A stretch of 64,000 nt of DNA from Bradyrhizobium diazoefficiens (GCF_018129965.1 NZ_JAFCKW010000014.1:86453-150452), one strand, 5' to 3'; counted from the stretch's first letter, positions 51,101 to 60,102 are shown. A program made the numbers and translations. Notes: a model not told the origin generated them from the letters alone.

Positions 51101-51203
51101 TTGTCATTCCCCGCGCAAGCGGGGAATCCAGTACGCCGCAGCGTCTCCGTACCCCGCGCCGCCGCGGCGTACTGGATCGCCCGCTTTCGCGGGCGATGAC
51201 ACC
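51101..51203 (-). repeat. Dispersed palindromic repeat, family A-like
   Basis: Outer arms TTGTCATTCCCCGCGCAAGC and CCCGCTTTCGCGGGCGATGA, inner GAATCCAGTACGCCGC / GCGGCGTACTGGATC. It lies in the 296-nt gap between the persulfide dioxygenase start and the soxB stop, 38 nt from the latter. The rest of the gap (50945-51100) is AT-rich for this genome and probably holds the dioxygenase promoter. Confidence 0.75.
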
Positions 51204-51240
51204 GAGCGTGTCTCAGAGCGTGACGCCGAGAGGCTTGCAG

Positions 51241-52992
51241 TCACCCCTGTCCTGCGATGCCCGGATTGCCGTCGACGCCCTTCAGCGTGACGCCGGAGCC
51301 GAGACGCTCCTGAAACAGCCGGCCCGAGCGCAGATATTTGGCCACAACGTCCCATACCGGCGCGCCCTGCCGGCCATTGACCGAGGCCCAGCCCGCGACC
51401 TTATAGCGATGGTTTGCGCTCAGCGCCTTGCCGCCGCTCAGCCTCACATCGGAGATGCGGCTGCCGATCGCCGCATCCGGCGTGCAGGTGTAGCCGAGCC
51501 CGCCGGCGCGCACCATGTCGCCGCCTTGCTGGTAGTAGGGATCGGCATTGAAGAGATTGTCGCAGACATCTTCCAGCACGTTCTTGATCTCCGCGCCGGT
51601 CATCTCCTGCACATAGGTCTCGGGATATGTGATGGCGGTTTCCGCGAGCAGATCCTCCATCGTCAACGGCTGGCCGGACAACGCGGTGACGCCCCAGCGG
51701 AAGCCCGGCGACAGCGCGATCTCGGCGTCGAGCTCGGCGCGCAATGCGGTGCAGATCAGCTCGTCGACGGGGCCGGCAAAATTGTCGCGGCGATAGAGCA
51801 GGCGATCCGGCGTTGCGATCTTCTCCGACCAGTCGGTCACGTGCGGCGCGCGGACCCGGCCGATCAATTCGGCCATGGCTGGGTCGGGTTTCAGCAGCTC
51901 GGAATAGACCGGCAGCAGACGATACCGGACGTCGCTGACCTTGCCCTTGTCGAGCGCGAGATCGAGCACGCCCAGGAATTTCCCGTTGGAGCCGGCATTG
52001 GTCACGAGCGTCGTGCCGCCGGCGTTCTTCACCGCGACCGGCTGCGGGATCGCGTCATGGGTGTGGCCGCCGAGGATCACGTCGATACCGGTCACGCGGC
52101 TTGCGAGCTTGAGGTCGACGTCCATGCCGTTGTGCGAGAGCAGAATGACGGCATCGACCTTGTCGGTGCCGCGCAAGGAATCGACGTGCTTCTGCAACTC
52201 CTCCTCGCGGATGCCGAAGCTCCAGTCCGGCGTGAACCGCTTGGGATGCGCGATCGGTACGTAGGGAAAGGCCTGACCGACGATCGCGACACGATAACCG
52301 CCGAGCTCCTTGATGACGGAAGGCTTGAACACACGCCCCGTCGCGCTGTCGAAGGCGCGGGCGTCGTTGAACGCCGCTTCCTCGGTGAGGAAGACGTTCT
52401 GCGCCAGAAACTCGCCCTTGAAGCGTTCGAGATTGTCGCGGAGCACCTGCTCGCCATAGGTGAATTCCCAATGCCCGGTCATCGCCTCGATGCCGAGCAG
52501 ATTGGCGACCTCGACCATGTCGCGTCCCTGCATGACGTTGGCGAGCCCGGTGCCCTGCCAGAGGTCGCCGCCGTCGACCAGCAGCGAATGCCCGTCGCCG
52601 GAGTCGCCGCGCAGGCGGTCGACCAGCGTCTTCAGATGGGCGAAGCCGCCGAGCTTGCCGAAACGCGCCGCCGACTTCTCGAACTCGAAGCAGGTGAAAG
52701 CATAGGCGTCGGCGCTATCGGCCCTGATTCCGAACCGCTCCAGGAAGGCGCGGCCGACCAGATGCGGCGGCCGCCCCGCCATCTCGCCGATGCCGATATT
52801 GACGCCGGGCTCGCGGACAAAGACCGGGTTGAGCTGCGCATGGGTGTCGGTGGTGTGCAGGATGCGCGCATTGCCGAACCGTTCCAGGTCGTAAATGCTC
52901 GCGGCCTCGGCGCTGCGCGCGCGCCGCGGCAGGCTCAGCGCCGCAGCGGCAATGCCTGCATTCCTCAGGAAATCACGGCGGCGGATCGCCAT
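51241..52992 (-). CDS. soxB: Thiosulfohydrolase SoxB
   Basis: 583 residues with a twin-arginine signal (RRRDFLRNAGIAAAALSL), so it is exported folded with its metals. The calcineurin-like domain has the HTTDTHAQLNP metal site and the SoxB-specific MTGHWEFTYG, where 5'-nucleotidases have GNHEFDYG. The C-terminal domain is of the 5'-nucleotidase type. SoxB hydrolyses the sulfonate from SoxY-bound thiosulfonate, releasing sulfate in the periplasm. The ATG at 52992 sets the signal peptide correctly. It follows soxK by 54 nt. Confidence 0.96.
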   Translation of the reverse strand: MAIRRRDFLRNAGIAAAALSLPRRARSAEAASIYDLERFGNARILHTTDTHAQLNPVFVREPGVNIGIGEMAGRPPHLVGRAFLERFGIRADSADAYAFTCFEFEKSAARFGKLGGFAHLKTLVDRLRGDSGDGHSLLVDGGDLWQGTGLANVMQGRDMVEVANLLGIEAMTGHWEFTYGEQVLRDNLERFKGEFLAQNVFLTEEAAFNDARAFDSATGRVFKPSVIKELGGYRVAIVGQAFPYVPIAHPKRFTPDWSFGIREEELQKHVDSLRGTDKVDAVILLSHNGMDVDLKLASRVTGIDVILGGHTHDAIPQPVAVKNAGGTTLVTNAGSNGKFLGVLDLALDKGKVSDVRYRLLPVYSELLKPDPAMAELIGRVRAPHVTDWSEKIATPDRLLYRRDNFAGPVDELICTALRAELDAEIALSPGFRWGVTALSGQPLTMEDLLAETAITYPETYVQEMTGAEIKNVLEDVCDNLFNADPYYQQGGDMVRAGGLGYTCTPDAAIGSRISDVRLSGGKALSANHRYKVAGWASVNGRQGAPVWDVVAKYLRSGRLFQERLGSGVTLKGVDGNPGIAGQG

Positions 52993-53046
52993 CCCAGATT
53001 CTCCGCGCCTCTTCTCGGCCGTTCGACGGTTCCACAAGACCTTAGC

Positions 53047-53352
53047 TTAGCGGATTTCCATCGCCTTCCACGCCTCTTTTTCAGAGGTCGCCTGGAAGAT
53101 CGACGCTTTCGCCAGCGCTTCGGCTTCCTTCGCAGCGGCCACAGCGCCGTCGAAATCGCCGCCATCGGCGGCTTTCTTCGCCGCTGCCAGCGCCGACACG
53201 GTTACGGTCCATTGGTTGCGCAGGCCGGAAGCCTCCTTTGAGGCAGCTTCCGCAGCGGCATAGGCCGCCGTGTAATCCGCTTCATTGGCCGCGCGCGCTG
53301 CAGGCGCCAGGCTCAGGGCGAACAGAATGGCGAGGGGACGTGACCACGTCAT
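53047..53352 (-). CDS. soxK: SoxXA-binding protein SoxK
   Basis: 101 residues with a signal peptide (PLAILFALSLAPAARA) and an Ala-rich, helical mature part (AAYAAAEAASKEASGLRNQW, then AAKEAEALAKASIFQA). It is encoded between soxA and soxB, the standard place for SoxK, and its start overlaps the soxA stop (ATGA). SoxK binds the SoxXA cytochrome and stimulates it in Chlorobium-type systems. The longer frame upstream is a shadow of soxA. Assignment rests mainly on position, size and helix pattern. Confidence 0.8.
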   Translation of the reverse strand: MTWSRPLAILFALSLAPAARAANEADYTAAYAAAEAASKEASGLRNQWTVTVSALAAAKKAADGGDFDGAVAAAKEAEALAKASIFQATSEKEAWKAMEIR

Positions 53353-54212
53353 GGCCGTGCTCCAGGCCCTGCAATCGGCAGGCCGTTGGCGACGTAGGAG
53401 AGGAAATACTCGACGTCGCGATATTCGTCCGCCTGCGGCTCCAGCGGAACCGCGCGGGTCTGGCTGTTGCAGGTCACGAAGCGGCGGCTGATCGTGCCCA
53501 TGCCGCTCCATTCGGAGCGGTAGATCGGCATCGCGTTCAGGATGCCGAGGGCCGGCGCCAGGATCTCGGCGCGGATGCGCTCGCCGGGGCTCTCCACATG
53601 GCAGCTCGCGCAGGAGAAATTCATCTGGCCGCGCCGTGTGTAGAAATAGCGCTTGCCGCTCTCGAACGCCGCCAGCGCGCGGGGATCGTCGGGAATCTCG
53701 ATGTCCATGGGCTTGCCGCGCGAGGTGAACGCCATGTAGGCGGTCAAGGAGGCCATCTCGTCCTTGACGTAGGAATAGGGCGCCTCGCCATTGGCCTCGC
53801 GGCAGCGGTTGAGCGCGAGCTCCAGCGTGACGACCTTGCCTTCCTTCTGGTCGAAATAGGGATAGTTCTGGCGGATGCCGATGCCGCCGTTCGGGAAGCA
53901 GTCGGCATAGGTCTTGCCGTTCCTGAACGGCGTCGCGAACATCTCCTTGCCGGCCTCGAGCGCGAACTCGTAGGGCGGGAATTCTTCCTTCTCCTGCCAC
54001 TGCCGCTTCATGTCGGCGTTCATCGAATAAGGACCGTTGACGAAGTCCTCGTGCTTCACCTCAGGAAATTTCTGGAAGAAAAAGTTCTGGAACGCTTTTG
54101 CGTCGGCGGCGGGATCGACCTTGTCGGCCGCGATCACACGCGCAGAGGTGAGGGCGAATGCGACCAGCGCGACGCTCACCGAACCAAACAGGAGGGCGAT
54201 GCGGCCCTTCAT
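53349..54212 (-). CDS. soxA: L-cysteine S-thiosulfotransferase subunit SoxA
   Basis: 287 residues with a Sec signal (residues 1-29). It has a single CxxCH heme site, CASCH at 201-205, and the active-site Cys248 (RFVTCNSQ), which carries the persulfide ligand. Cys105 and Cys137 are at positions where diheme SoxA has the first heme, so a disulfide there is expected: a monoheme SoxA. With SoxX it attaches thiosulfate to the SoxY cysteine in the periplasm. Start ATG overlaps the soxZ stop (ATGA). Confidence 0.94.
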   Translation of the reverse strand: MKGRIALLFGSVSVALVAFALTSARVIAADKVDPAADAKAFQNFFFQKFPEVKHEDFVNGPYSMNADMKRQWQEKEEFPPYEFALEAGKEMFATPFRNGKTYADCFPNGGIGIRQNYPYFDQKEGKVVTLELALNRCREANGEAPYSYVKDEMASLTAYMAFTSRGKPMDIEIPDDPRALAAFESGKRYFYTRRGQMNFSCASCHVESPGERIRAEILAPALGILNAMPIYRSEWSGMGTISRRFVTCNSQTRAVPLEPQADEYRDVEYFLSYVANGLPIAGPGARP

Positions 54213-54523
54213 CACGCGATCTTTGCAGTGAGCGTGTCCGATCCGCCCTTGTTGTCGGTCCAGGAGATCGTGAGGTCGTCGCCCTTCCTGGCGCCCTTGA
54301 AGCTGAACTTGACGTAAGGGTCCTTCGAGACCGCGGTGCCCCAATCGGCGACGAAGACGTCCTTGCCGTTGCATGCGAACTTCAGCTCCCGGATGAAATG
54401 CGCGGGGATCACCTCTCCCTTGGCGTCCTTGACGAAGCCGGTGTCCATGGGATGCTGGATCAGCGTCTGCACCTCGGTGATGTCGCCGTTGGATGTTGCG
54501 CGCACGCGAATGCTTGATGCCAT
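54212..54523 (-). CDS. soxZ: Sulfur-oxidation carrier subunit SoxZ
   Basis: 103 residues, immunoglobulin-like fold typical of SoxZ (IRVRATSNGDITEVQTLIQH, HFIRELKFACNG). It has no signal peptide, as usual: SoxZ is exported in complex with SoxY. It sits 13 nt after soxY and overlaps soxA. Confidence 0.95.
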   Translation of the reverse strand: MASSIRVRATSNGDITEVQTLIQHPMDTGFVKDAKGEVIPAHFIRELKFACNGKDVFVADWGTAVSKDPYVKFSFKGARKGDDLTISWTDNKGGSDTLTAKIA

Positions 54524-54536
54524 CGGACCGATCCTC

Positions 54537-55016
54537 CTAGCCGCCGCAGCCGCCGACGGTGACTTTCACTTCCTTGGTCGCGCTGTAGAGCTTGCCGTCG
54601 GCTTCCACGATCGCGGTGACGTTGGTGGTCTTGGCCATCTTAAGGCGGTTGGCGATGCTCGGCAGCGTGCCATCCGCAATCCTGTAGCTTGCTGCCAGCG
54701 CACTCGGATTCTCCGCGACGAAGAACGAGATCGAGGTCACCTTGTCGAGCGTCGTCGTCACCGAGATCGGCACCACGCCGCCGTTCTCGGCAATCTCGGG
54801 CGCATCCAGCTTGACCTTGTCGGACGCCTCGGGGGCCCTGCCATAGAGCGCCTTGATCGCGTCGGCTTCGTTCTTCAACTTGAACGCTTCTTCCGGATAT
54901 TTGTCGTTGGCCGCGGCATGCGCGGGCGCGAACGGCAGGTTGCCGAGACCGAGCAGGGCGACCGTGGCTGCACCCTGAAGGATCAGGCGTCGCGTTGCGA
55001 GGGGGCGTGGGCTCAT
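54537..55016 (-). CDS. soxY: Sulfur-oxidation carrier subunit SoxY
   Basis: 159 residues. A twin-arginine signal (TRRLILQGAATVALLG) precedes an Ig-like domain, and the protein ends VTVGGCGG, the mobile arm with the carrier cysteine to which all sulfur intermediates are attached. It is 24 nt after soxX and 13 nt before soxZ. Confidence 0.96.
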   Translation of the reverse strand: MSPRPLATRRLILQGAATVALLGLGNLPFAPAHAAANDKYPEEAFKLKNEADAIKALYGRAPEASDKVKLDAPEIAENGGVVPISVTTTLDKVTSISFFVAENPSALAASYRIADGTLPSIANRLKMAKTTNVTAIVEADGKLYSATKEVKVTVGGCGG

Positions 55017-55040
55017 CTCTGTCTCCTGGCCTGCCTGACG

Positions 55041-55379
55041 TCACAGGGTCTGCAGGAAATCAACGATCGCGCTGATCTCCTGTTCGGTCAAAATCCTGTT
55101 CCGGCCGAACGGCGGCATCATCGTCTGCGGATTGCGCCTGGTCTCGTCGAAGAGGATCGCGACGAGTTCGTTGCGATCGGGGTATTTCGCCTGGATGTCC
55201 TTCAACTCCGGTCCGATCGTGCCCGGCAGATCGCCGCCCTTGATGACATGGCAGGTCAGGCAATTGCCCTTGCCACGGTCGAAAGCGAGCTTCTGGCCGT
55301 CAGCCGCGGCAGATTGCGCCAGCACGGGGCTTGCGGCGAGGCCGTTGGCCATCGCCGCCAGAAGGAAAAGGACGGGCAT
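55041..55379 (-). CDS. soxX: Cytochrome c SoxX
   Basis: 112 residues from ATG 55379. A signal peptide (1-21, ends VLAQS) is followed by a mono-heme cytochrome with CLTCH at 40-44 and a methionine axial ligand candidate in MMPPFG (87/88). SoxX accepts electrons from SoxA and passes them to the respiratory chain. It is first in the minus-strand operon; its upstream region is shared with the divergent DUF938 gene. Confidence 0.93.
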   Translation of the reverse strand: MPVLFLLAAMANGLAASPVLAQSAAADGQKLAFDRGKGNCLTCHVIKGGDLPGTIGPELKDIQAKYPDRNELVAILFDETRRNPQTMMPPFGRNRILTEQEISAIVDFLQTL

Positions 55380-55444
55380 CCGGGGAAGGGCGGTCAAGGC
55401 GTCATTCCGAGGCGTTATCTCGATGATCTCGTTCGCGAAATATA

Positions 55445-55458
55445 GTGCTCCAAAGCAC
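55445..55458. promoter_or_regulatory. Inverted repeat GTGCT-N4-AGCAC upstream of soxX
   Basis: A 5-bp palindromic pair 66-79 nt upstream of soxX, in a locally AT-richer 268-nt divergent gap. It could be an operator or part of a promoter. The binding protein is unknown; I saw no soxR gene next to it. Confidence 0.3.
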
Positions 55459-55647
55459 AAAGGGCAGCGCCTGACAATCGAGACTATGCATGCGGCAAAA
55501 TGGAGTTAGTATCTTCCGCATTGCAACTAAAGAGATTATTTGTTCGGCGAGCCACGGGCGCGGGACGCGGGCTGGCTGTTTCAAGGGCGTTTGGGCGCTC
55601 ATCCTGTTTTGATCTCGTTCTTGCTTTTTTTTTAGGGGACTTCACAA

Positions 55648-56319
55648 TTGGCTGAATATGTCGTCGAATTTGGCAGGGACGGCGGAGGTGTCGAGTCGGA
55701 TGGACGGCTCGATGCGCCGGCATTTCATCGCAATCACGAACCGCTTTGGACGGCCCTCGAAAAGCATCTCGCCGGCATGACTGGCGACGTGGTCGAACTC
55801 GGCAGCGGAACCGGGCAGCACGTGATCCATTTCGCCCGTCACACGCCCGGCCTGACCTGGTGGCCGAGCGACCTCAACCAGCGCCACCTCAAGAGCATCG
55901 AAGCCTGGCGCCTTCATGCGGGCCTGCAAAATATCCGATCGCCGCTGCGGATCGACCTGACGGATCCCGACTGGTGTCCGGAGATGAAAGGCGGCGGGGC
56001 GCCGTCAGATCTTGCCGCCGTGTTCTGCGCCAACGTCATCCACATCGCGCCGTGGGCTGTGGCCGAGGGCCTGTTCGCCGGTGCCGGCCGCTATTTGCGA
56101 GCTGACGGCAAGCTGTTCCTCTACGGCCCGTTCAAGCGAGACGGCAAGCATACTGCGATCAGCAATGCCGTGTTCGACTCGTCCCTGCGCGACGGCAATC
56201 CCGACTGGGGCGTGCGCGATATCAGCGATGTCGAGACGCTCGCGCGCGGTGTGGAACTGGGTCTCGTCGACACGATCGAGATGCCCGCGAACAATCTGAC
56301 GCTGGTGTTCGCGCGCTAA
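55648..56319 (+). CDS. DUF938 family putative SAM-dependent methyltransferase
   Basis: 223 residues from a TTG start at 55648 (AGGGGA ribosome site 7 nt upstream). The SAM-binding motif VVELGSGTGQHVIHFA, then PSDLNQRHLKSIEAWR and AVFCANVIHIAPW, matches DUF938. The family is predicted to be methyltransferases with unknown substrate. It is divergent from soxX, and a shared regulatory region is possible, but a functional link to sulfur oxidation is not shown. Confidence 0.85.
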   Translation: MAEYVVEFGRDGGGVESDGRLDAPAFHRNHEPLWTALEKHLAGMTGDVVELGSGTGQHVIHFARHTPGLTWWPSDLNQRHLKSIEAWRLHAGLQNIRSPLRIDLTDPDWCPEMKGGGAPSDLAAVFCANVIHIAPWAVAEGLFAGAGRYLRADGKLFLYGPFKRDGKHTAISNAVFDSSLRDGNPDWGVRDISDVETLARGVELGLVDTIEMPANNLTLVFAR

Positions 56320-56339
56320 GCCCGGACCACGGCGCGTTC

Positions 56340-56482
56340 CCTTCCCCGCCTGCGGGGGAGGGCTGGGGAGAGGGGTTCTCAACAACGGGACAATTCCCTG
56401 GAGGAAAAAACCCTCACCCGGCGCGCGGCACGATGCTTCGCACCGCCCGGTGCGCGCCGACCTCTCCCGCAAGCGCGAGGTG
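56340..56482 (+). repeat. Dispersed palindromic repeat, family D
   Basis: Arms CTTCCCCGCCTGCGGGGGAG and CCTCTCCCGCAAGCGCGAGG, with inner GGCTGGGGAGAGGGGTT and CCCTCACCCGG and a GCGCGCGGCACG / CGGTGCGCGCC hairpin. It lies between two convergent genes, 20 nt and 39 nt from their stops. Confidence 0.8.
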
Positions 56483-56521
56483 ATGGTCGCCCGTGGCGCG
56501 CTCCGGCCTGGTCAAAATGTT

Positions 56522-58591
56522 TCACGCCTCATCATCCCGCCACCCGATCTTTTCCTTCAGGAATCGAAACCCCAGCACCTCAAATCCCGCGCGCTCCTTG
56601 TTGTCCTTGCCGTAGCCGTGGCCGCCCGCTGCCGGCTCGTAGAACCAGGCATCAAAGCCCATCGCCTGGAGTTTCGCCGCCATCTTGCGCGCGTGGCCGG
56701 GATGGACGCGGTCGTCGCGGCGGGTGGTGGCGATCAGGATCGGCGGATAGGGCTGGCCGGCTTTTACGTTGTGATAGGCGGAGTACGTCTTCAGCCACGC
56801 CCACTCCTCCGGCTTGTCGGGATCGCCATATTCCGCGATCCAGCTCGCGCCCGCGAGCAGCTTGGTATAGCGGCGCATGTCGATCAGCGGGATGGTGCAG
56901 AACAGCGCGCCGAAACGCTCGGGATAGCGCACCAGCATGTTGGTGATGAGAATGCCGCCGTTCGATCCGCCCTGCGCGGCGATGCGCTTTGGCTTGGTCA
57001 CGCCGCGGCGCACGAGATCGGCGGCGACGGCCGCGAAATCGTCGTGTGAGAGTTTCTTGCCGGCGAGACGGCCGGCATCGTGCCAGCGCGTGCCGAACTC
57101 GCCGCCGCCGCGCAGATTGGCCTGCACCGTGGTGCCGCCGCGCTCGAGCCACAGCTTGCCGAGCGACGAATTGTAATACGGCTTCACGGAATGGGCGAAG
57201 CCGCCATAGGCGCTCATGTAGACCGGTGCATCGCCGGTCTCGGCGACAGGACCGGTCTGGACATAGGGAATGCGCTCGCCGTCGATCGAGATCGCCTCGT
57301 GCTGCGTCACCACGAGACCATCCGCCGTAAATGTCTTCGGCGCCTGCTTCAGCACGGTCGGGCTTGCAACGCCGCGTTCGATCAGCAGCAGCGATGGCGG
57401 CGTCAGCGGGTCCTGCACATTGGCGAGCAGGTCGCCGTTGCTCTCCGAGGGATGGCGATCGAGCGGCCAGATGTCGACGACGCCGATTTTTGGAAGGCCG
57501 GGGAGCATCTCGCGGCTCCAGCCATTGCCGGACGGCGTACAGATCTCGAATTGCGGTTTGAGCTCGTCGAGGATCGACAGCACCAGTCGGCCACCCGCCC
57601 AGAACAGGCCTTGCAAGGCGCGCCGGGGTTCAGGCTCGAACAGCACCTTAAAATCGCGGCTGCCGGCGAGGAACGCCGACAGCGACAGGCCGAGCACCGT
57701 GTCGGTGGCGTAGGTCCGCCCCTCGACCTGCCAGTCCGTGCGCAGCTTCATCGCGAACCAGTCGCCATGGGCCTGCATCCAGACGCCGGTCGGCAGATCG
57801 AGCTTCGTCGTCGTGCCGTTCGCATCGCGCAGCCAGATGGCGTGGTTGAAGAAGTCGATCTGGTCGACGATCCAGACCCGCGGCGCCGAACCGGTCGCGT
57901 CGACCATGCCGGAGGCCGCCATGTGGTCGGCGGTGGTCTCGAAGATCATTTGCGCCTGATCGACGGGCTGGCCGCGCCGCCACAGGCGAAGCGTCCGCGA
58001 ATATCCGGAAGCCGTCGCCATGCCCTCACCATGCGCGCTCGACAGCAGCAGCGTGTCGGCATCGAGCCAGTCGGCGCCGCCCTTGGCTTCCGGCAGCACA
58101 AAACCGTCCGCAACGAAGCTCCTGGTGCCGAGGTCGAATTCCCGCAACGTCACGGCGTCGCTGCCGCCGCGCGACAGGCTCAGAATGGCCCGCGCGCTTC
58201 CCGGTTGCGTGGTGATGCCGCTCAGCAGCCAGTCCTCGCCTTCGCGCGCGGCCAGCTGGTCGATATCCAGCATGGTCTCCCACGCCGGATCGGCCTTGCG
58301 AAACTCCGCCAGCGTGGTTCGCCGCCACAGGCCGCGCGGGTTGCTGGCGTCCTTCCAGAGGTTGTGCAGCTCGGCGCCGCGCCGGCTGACATAGGGAATG
58401 TTGTCGGGCCGGTCGTAGATCGCCGCGAGGAGGTCGCGGTCCCGTTCGTACGCCGGTCCCGCGAACGCACCGAGCGTCAGGCTGTTTTGCCGCTCCACGA
58501 AATCGAGTGCGCGCGCGCCTTCGATCTCCTCCAGCCACAGCCAGGGATCATCGTCGGGAGCGCTGAGCGTGGGCCTGTCGTCGACGGACAT
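56522..58591 (-). CDS. Prolyl oligopeptidase family serine peptidase (S9A)
   Basis: 689 residues from ATG 58591. An N-terminal seven-bladed propeller-like domain (about 70-420) precedes the alpha/beta hydrolase domain. The triad is visible: Ser543 (GGSNGG), Asp627 or 626 (RRDDRV), His658 (GGHGYG). Cytoplasmic enzymes of this family cleave short peptides after proline, though some act on acylamino or other substrates. No signal peptide. It is convergent with the DUF938 gene and divergent from the MFS gene. Confidence 0.9.
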   Translation of the reverse strand: MSVDDRPTLSAPDDDPWLWLEEIEGARALDFVERQNSLTLGAFAGPAYERDRDLLAAIYDRPDNIPYVSRRGAELHNLWKDASNPRGLWRRTTLAEFRKADPAWETMLDIDQLAAREGEDWLLSGITTQPGSARAILSLSRGGSDAVTLREFDLGTRSFVADGFVLPEAKGGADWLDADTLLLSSAHGEGMATASGYSRTLRLWRRGQPVDQAQMIFETTADHMAASGMVDATGSAPRVWIVDQIDFFNHAIWLRDANGTTTKLDLPTGVWMQAHGDWFAMKLRTDWQVEGRTYATDTVLGLSLSAFLAGSRDFKVLFEPEPRRALQGLFWAGGRLVLSILDELKPQFEICTPSGNGWSREMLPGLPKIGVVDIWPLDRHPSESNGDLLANVQDPLTPPSLLLIERGVASPTVLKQAPKTFTADGLVVTQHEAISIDGERIPYVQTGPVAETGDAPVYMSAYGGFAHSVKPYYNSSLGKLWLERGGTTVQANLRGGGEFGTRWHDAGRLAGKKLSHDDFAAVAADLVRRGVTKPKRIAAQGGSNGGILITNMLVRYPERFGALFCTIPLIDMRRYTKLLAGASWIAEYGDPDKPEEWAWLKTYSAYHNVKAGQPYPPILIATTRRDDRVHPGHARKMAAKLQAMGFDAWFYEPAAGGHGYGKDNKERAGFEVLGFRFLKEKIGWRDDEA

Positions 58592-58782
58592 CAATGAAAC
58601 TCCTGGGGAAGGCGGCGGATAGGATTTGATCGAGCGCAAGCCGTCAAGAGCGCGGCCCGCTATCATCCTTCCGATTGCGTCAGGGGCATGGCCCGCGCCC
58701 GTTTGCGCCGGTTGTCCGCCCTCCCGCCCCCCTCCATAGTGCAGGGAATCAACGAGACCCTTGAAAGCTCCTTCGGGCGGAA

Positions 58783-60006
58783 ATGCCGATGCTTGACGTG
58801 ACGACAGCCAATGAGATCGACGCCGAATCGCGCGTGCGCTCCAATGTGGTGCGCCTTGCTGCCGCGCAGGCCCTGACCGGCGCCAATTCGGCGGTGATCT
58901 TCGCCACCGGTTCGATCGTCGGTGCCACGCTTGCGCCCGACATGTCGTTCGCGACCGTGCCGATCTCGATGTATGTGGTGGGCCTCGCTGCCGGCACGTT
59001 GCCGACCGGCGCGATCTCCCGCCGTTTCGGCCGTCGCGCAGCCTTCATCATCGGCACCGCTTTGGGTGCGTTCACCGGCCTGCTCGGCTCGTTCGCGATC
59101 CTGCACGGCTCGTTCGCACTGTTTTGCCTCGCGACCTTCCTCGGCGGCCTCTACGGCGCGGTGGCGCAATCCTATCGCTTCGCCGCCGCCGACGGCGCCA
59201 GCGCGGCCTACCGGCCCAAGGCGGTGTCGTGGGTGATGGCCGGCGGCGTGTTCGCCGGCGTGCTCGGTCCGCAGCTTGTGCAATGGACCATGGATGTCTG
59301 GCAGCCTTACCTGTTCGCCTTCAGCTTCCTGGTTCAAGCCGCCGTCGCGCTTGTCGCGATGGGCATCGTCGCCGGCGTCGACATGCCGAAGCCGGCTCCG
59401 GCCGACCTGCATGGCGGCCGGCCGCTGCTCGCCATCGTGGGCCAGCCGCGTTTCATCGCGGCGGCGCTGTGCGGCATCGTCTCCTATCCCATGATGAATC
59501 TGGTGATGACCTCGGCGCCGCTCGCCATGAAGCTGTGCGGCCTCAGCGTGTCCGATTCCAATTTCGGCATTCAGTGGCACATCGTCGCGATGTACGGCCC
59601 GAGCTTCTTCACCGGGGCGTTGATCGCCCGGTTCGGTGCGCCTGTGGTCGTGGCTGCGGGGCTGCTGCTCGAGGCCGGCGCCGCTACGATCGGTCTCTCC
59701 GGCATCACCGCGATGCATTTCTGGGCCACGCTGATCGTGCTCGGGGTCGGCTGGAATTTCTCCTTCATCGGCGCCTCCGCGCTGGTGCTGGAGACGCACC
59801 GTCCGCAGGAGCGCAACAAGGTGCAGGCCTTCAACGATTTCCTCGTGTTCGGCATGATGGCGATCGGCTCGTTCTCGTCGGGGCAGCTGCTGGCGACTTA
59901 CGGCTGGTCGGCGGTGAACATGGTGGTGTTCCCGCCGGTCGTGCTCGGTCTCGCCGTGCTCTCGATCGCCTCGTATGCGCGCCGCCGCAACGTGAAGCTC
60001 CCGTAG
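58783..60006 (+). CDS. MFS transporter
   Basis: 407 residues with twelve membrane helices (AGTLPTGAISRRFGRRAAFII holds the loop 2-3 motif). No substrate can be assigned. The stop codon TAG is part of the beginning of a family C repeat. The ATG at 58789 two codons downstream is an alternative start. Confidence 0.87.
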   Translation: MPMLDVTTANEIDAESRVRSNVVRLAAAQALTGANSAVIFATGSIVGATLAPDMSFATVPISMYVVGLAAGTLPTGAISRRFGRRAAFIIGTALGAFTGLLGSFAILHGSFALFCLATFLGGLYGAVAQSYRFAAADGASAAYRPKAVSWVMAGGVFAGVLGPQLVQWTMDVWQPYLFAFSFLVQAAVALVAMGIVAGVDMPKPAPADLHGGRPLLAIVGQPRFIAAALCGIVSYPMMNLVMTSAPLAMKLCGLSVSDSNFGIQWHIVAMYGPSFFTGALIARFGAPVVVAAGLLLEAGAATIGLSGITAMHFWATLIVLGVGWNFSFIGASALVLETHRPQERNKVQAFNDFLVFGMMAIGSFSSGQLLATYGWSAVNMVVFPPVVLGLAVLSIASYARRRNVKLP

Positions 60007-60100
60007 GGTCGGCACAGGCGCGCAGCGCCGTGCCCACCAGCTCAGTCTCGGCGATGGCCGTAAAAACCGGTGGGCACGCTTCGCTTTGCCCACCCTACGG
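60003..60100 (+). repeat. Dispersed palindromic repeat, family C, overlapping a stop codon
   Basis: Arms CGTAGGGTCGGCACAGGCGC and CGCTTTGCCCACCCTACGG, with inner GTGCCCACC / GGTGGGCAC. The first bases include the TAG stop of the MFS gene (60004-60006), and the end lies 2 nt from the stop codon of the convergent VOC gene. Confidence 0.85.
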
Positions 60101-60102
60101 CA

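Noticed and set aside
51196..53241. A 681-codon open frame on the plus strand
   Set aside because: Antisense to soxB and soxK; both sense proteins have signal peptides and family motifs.
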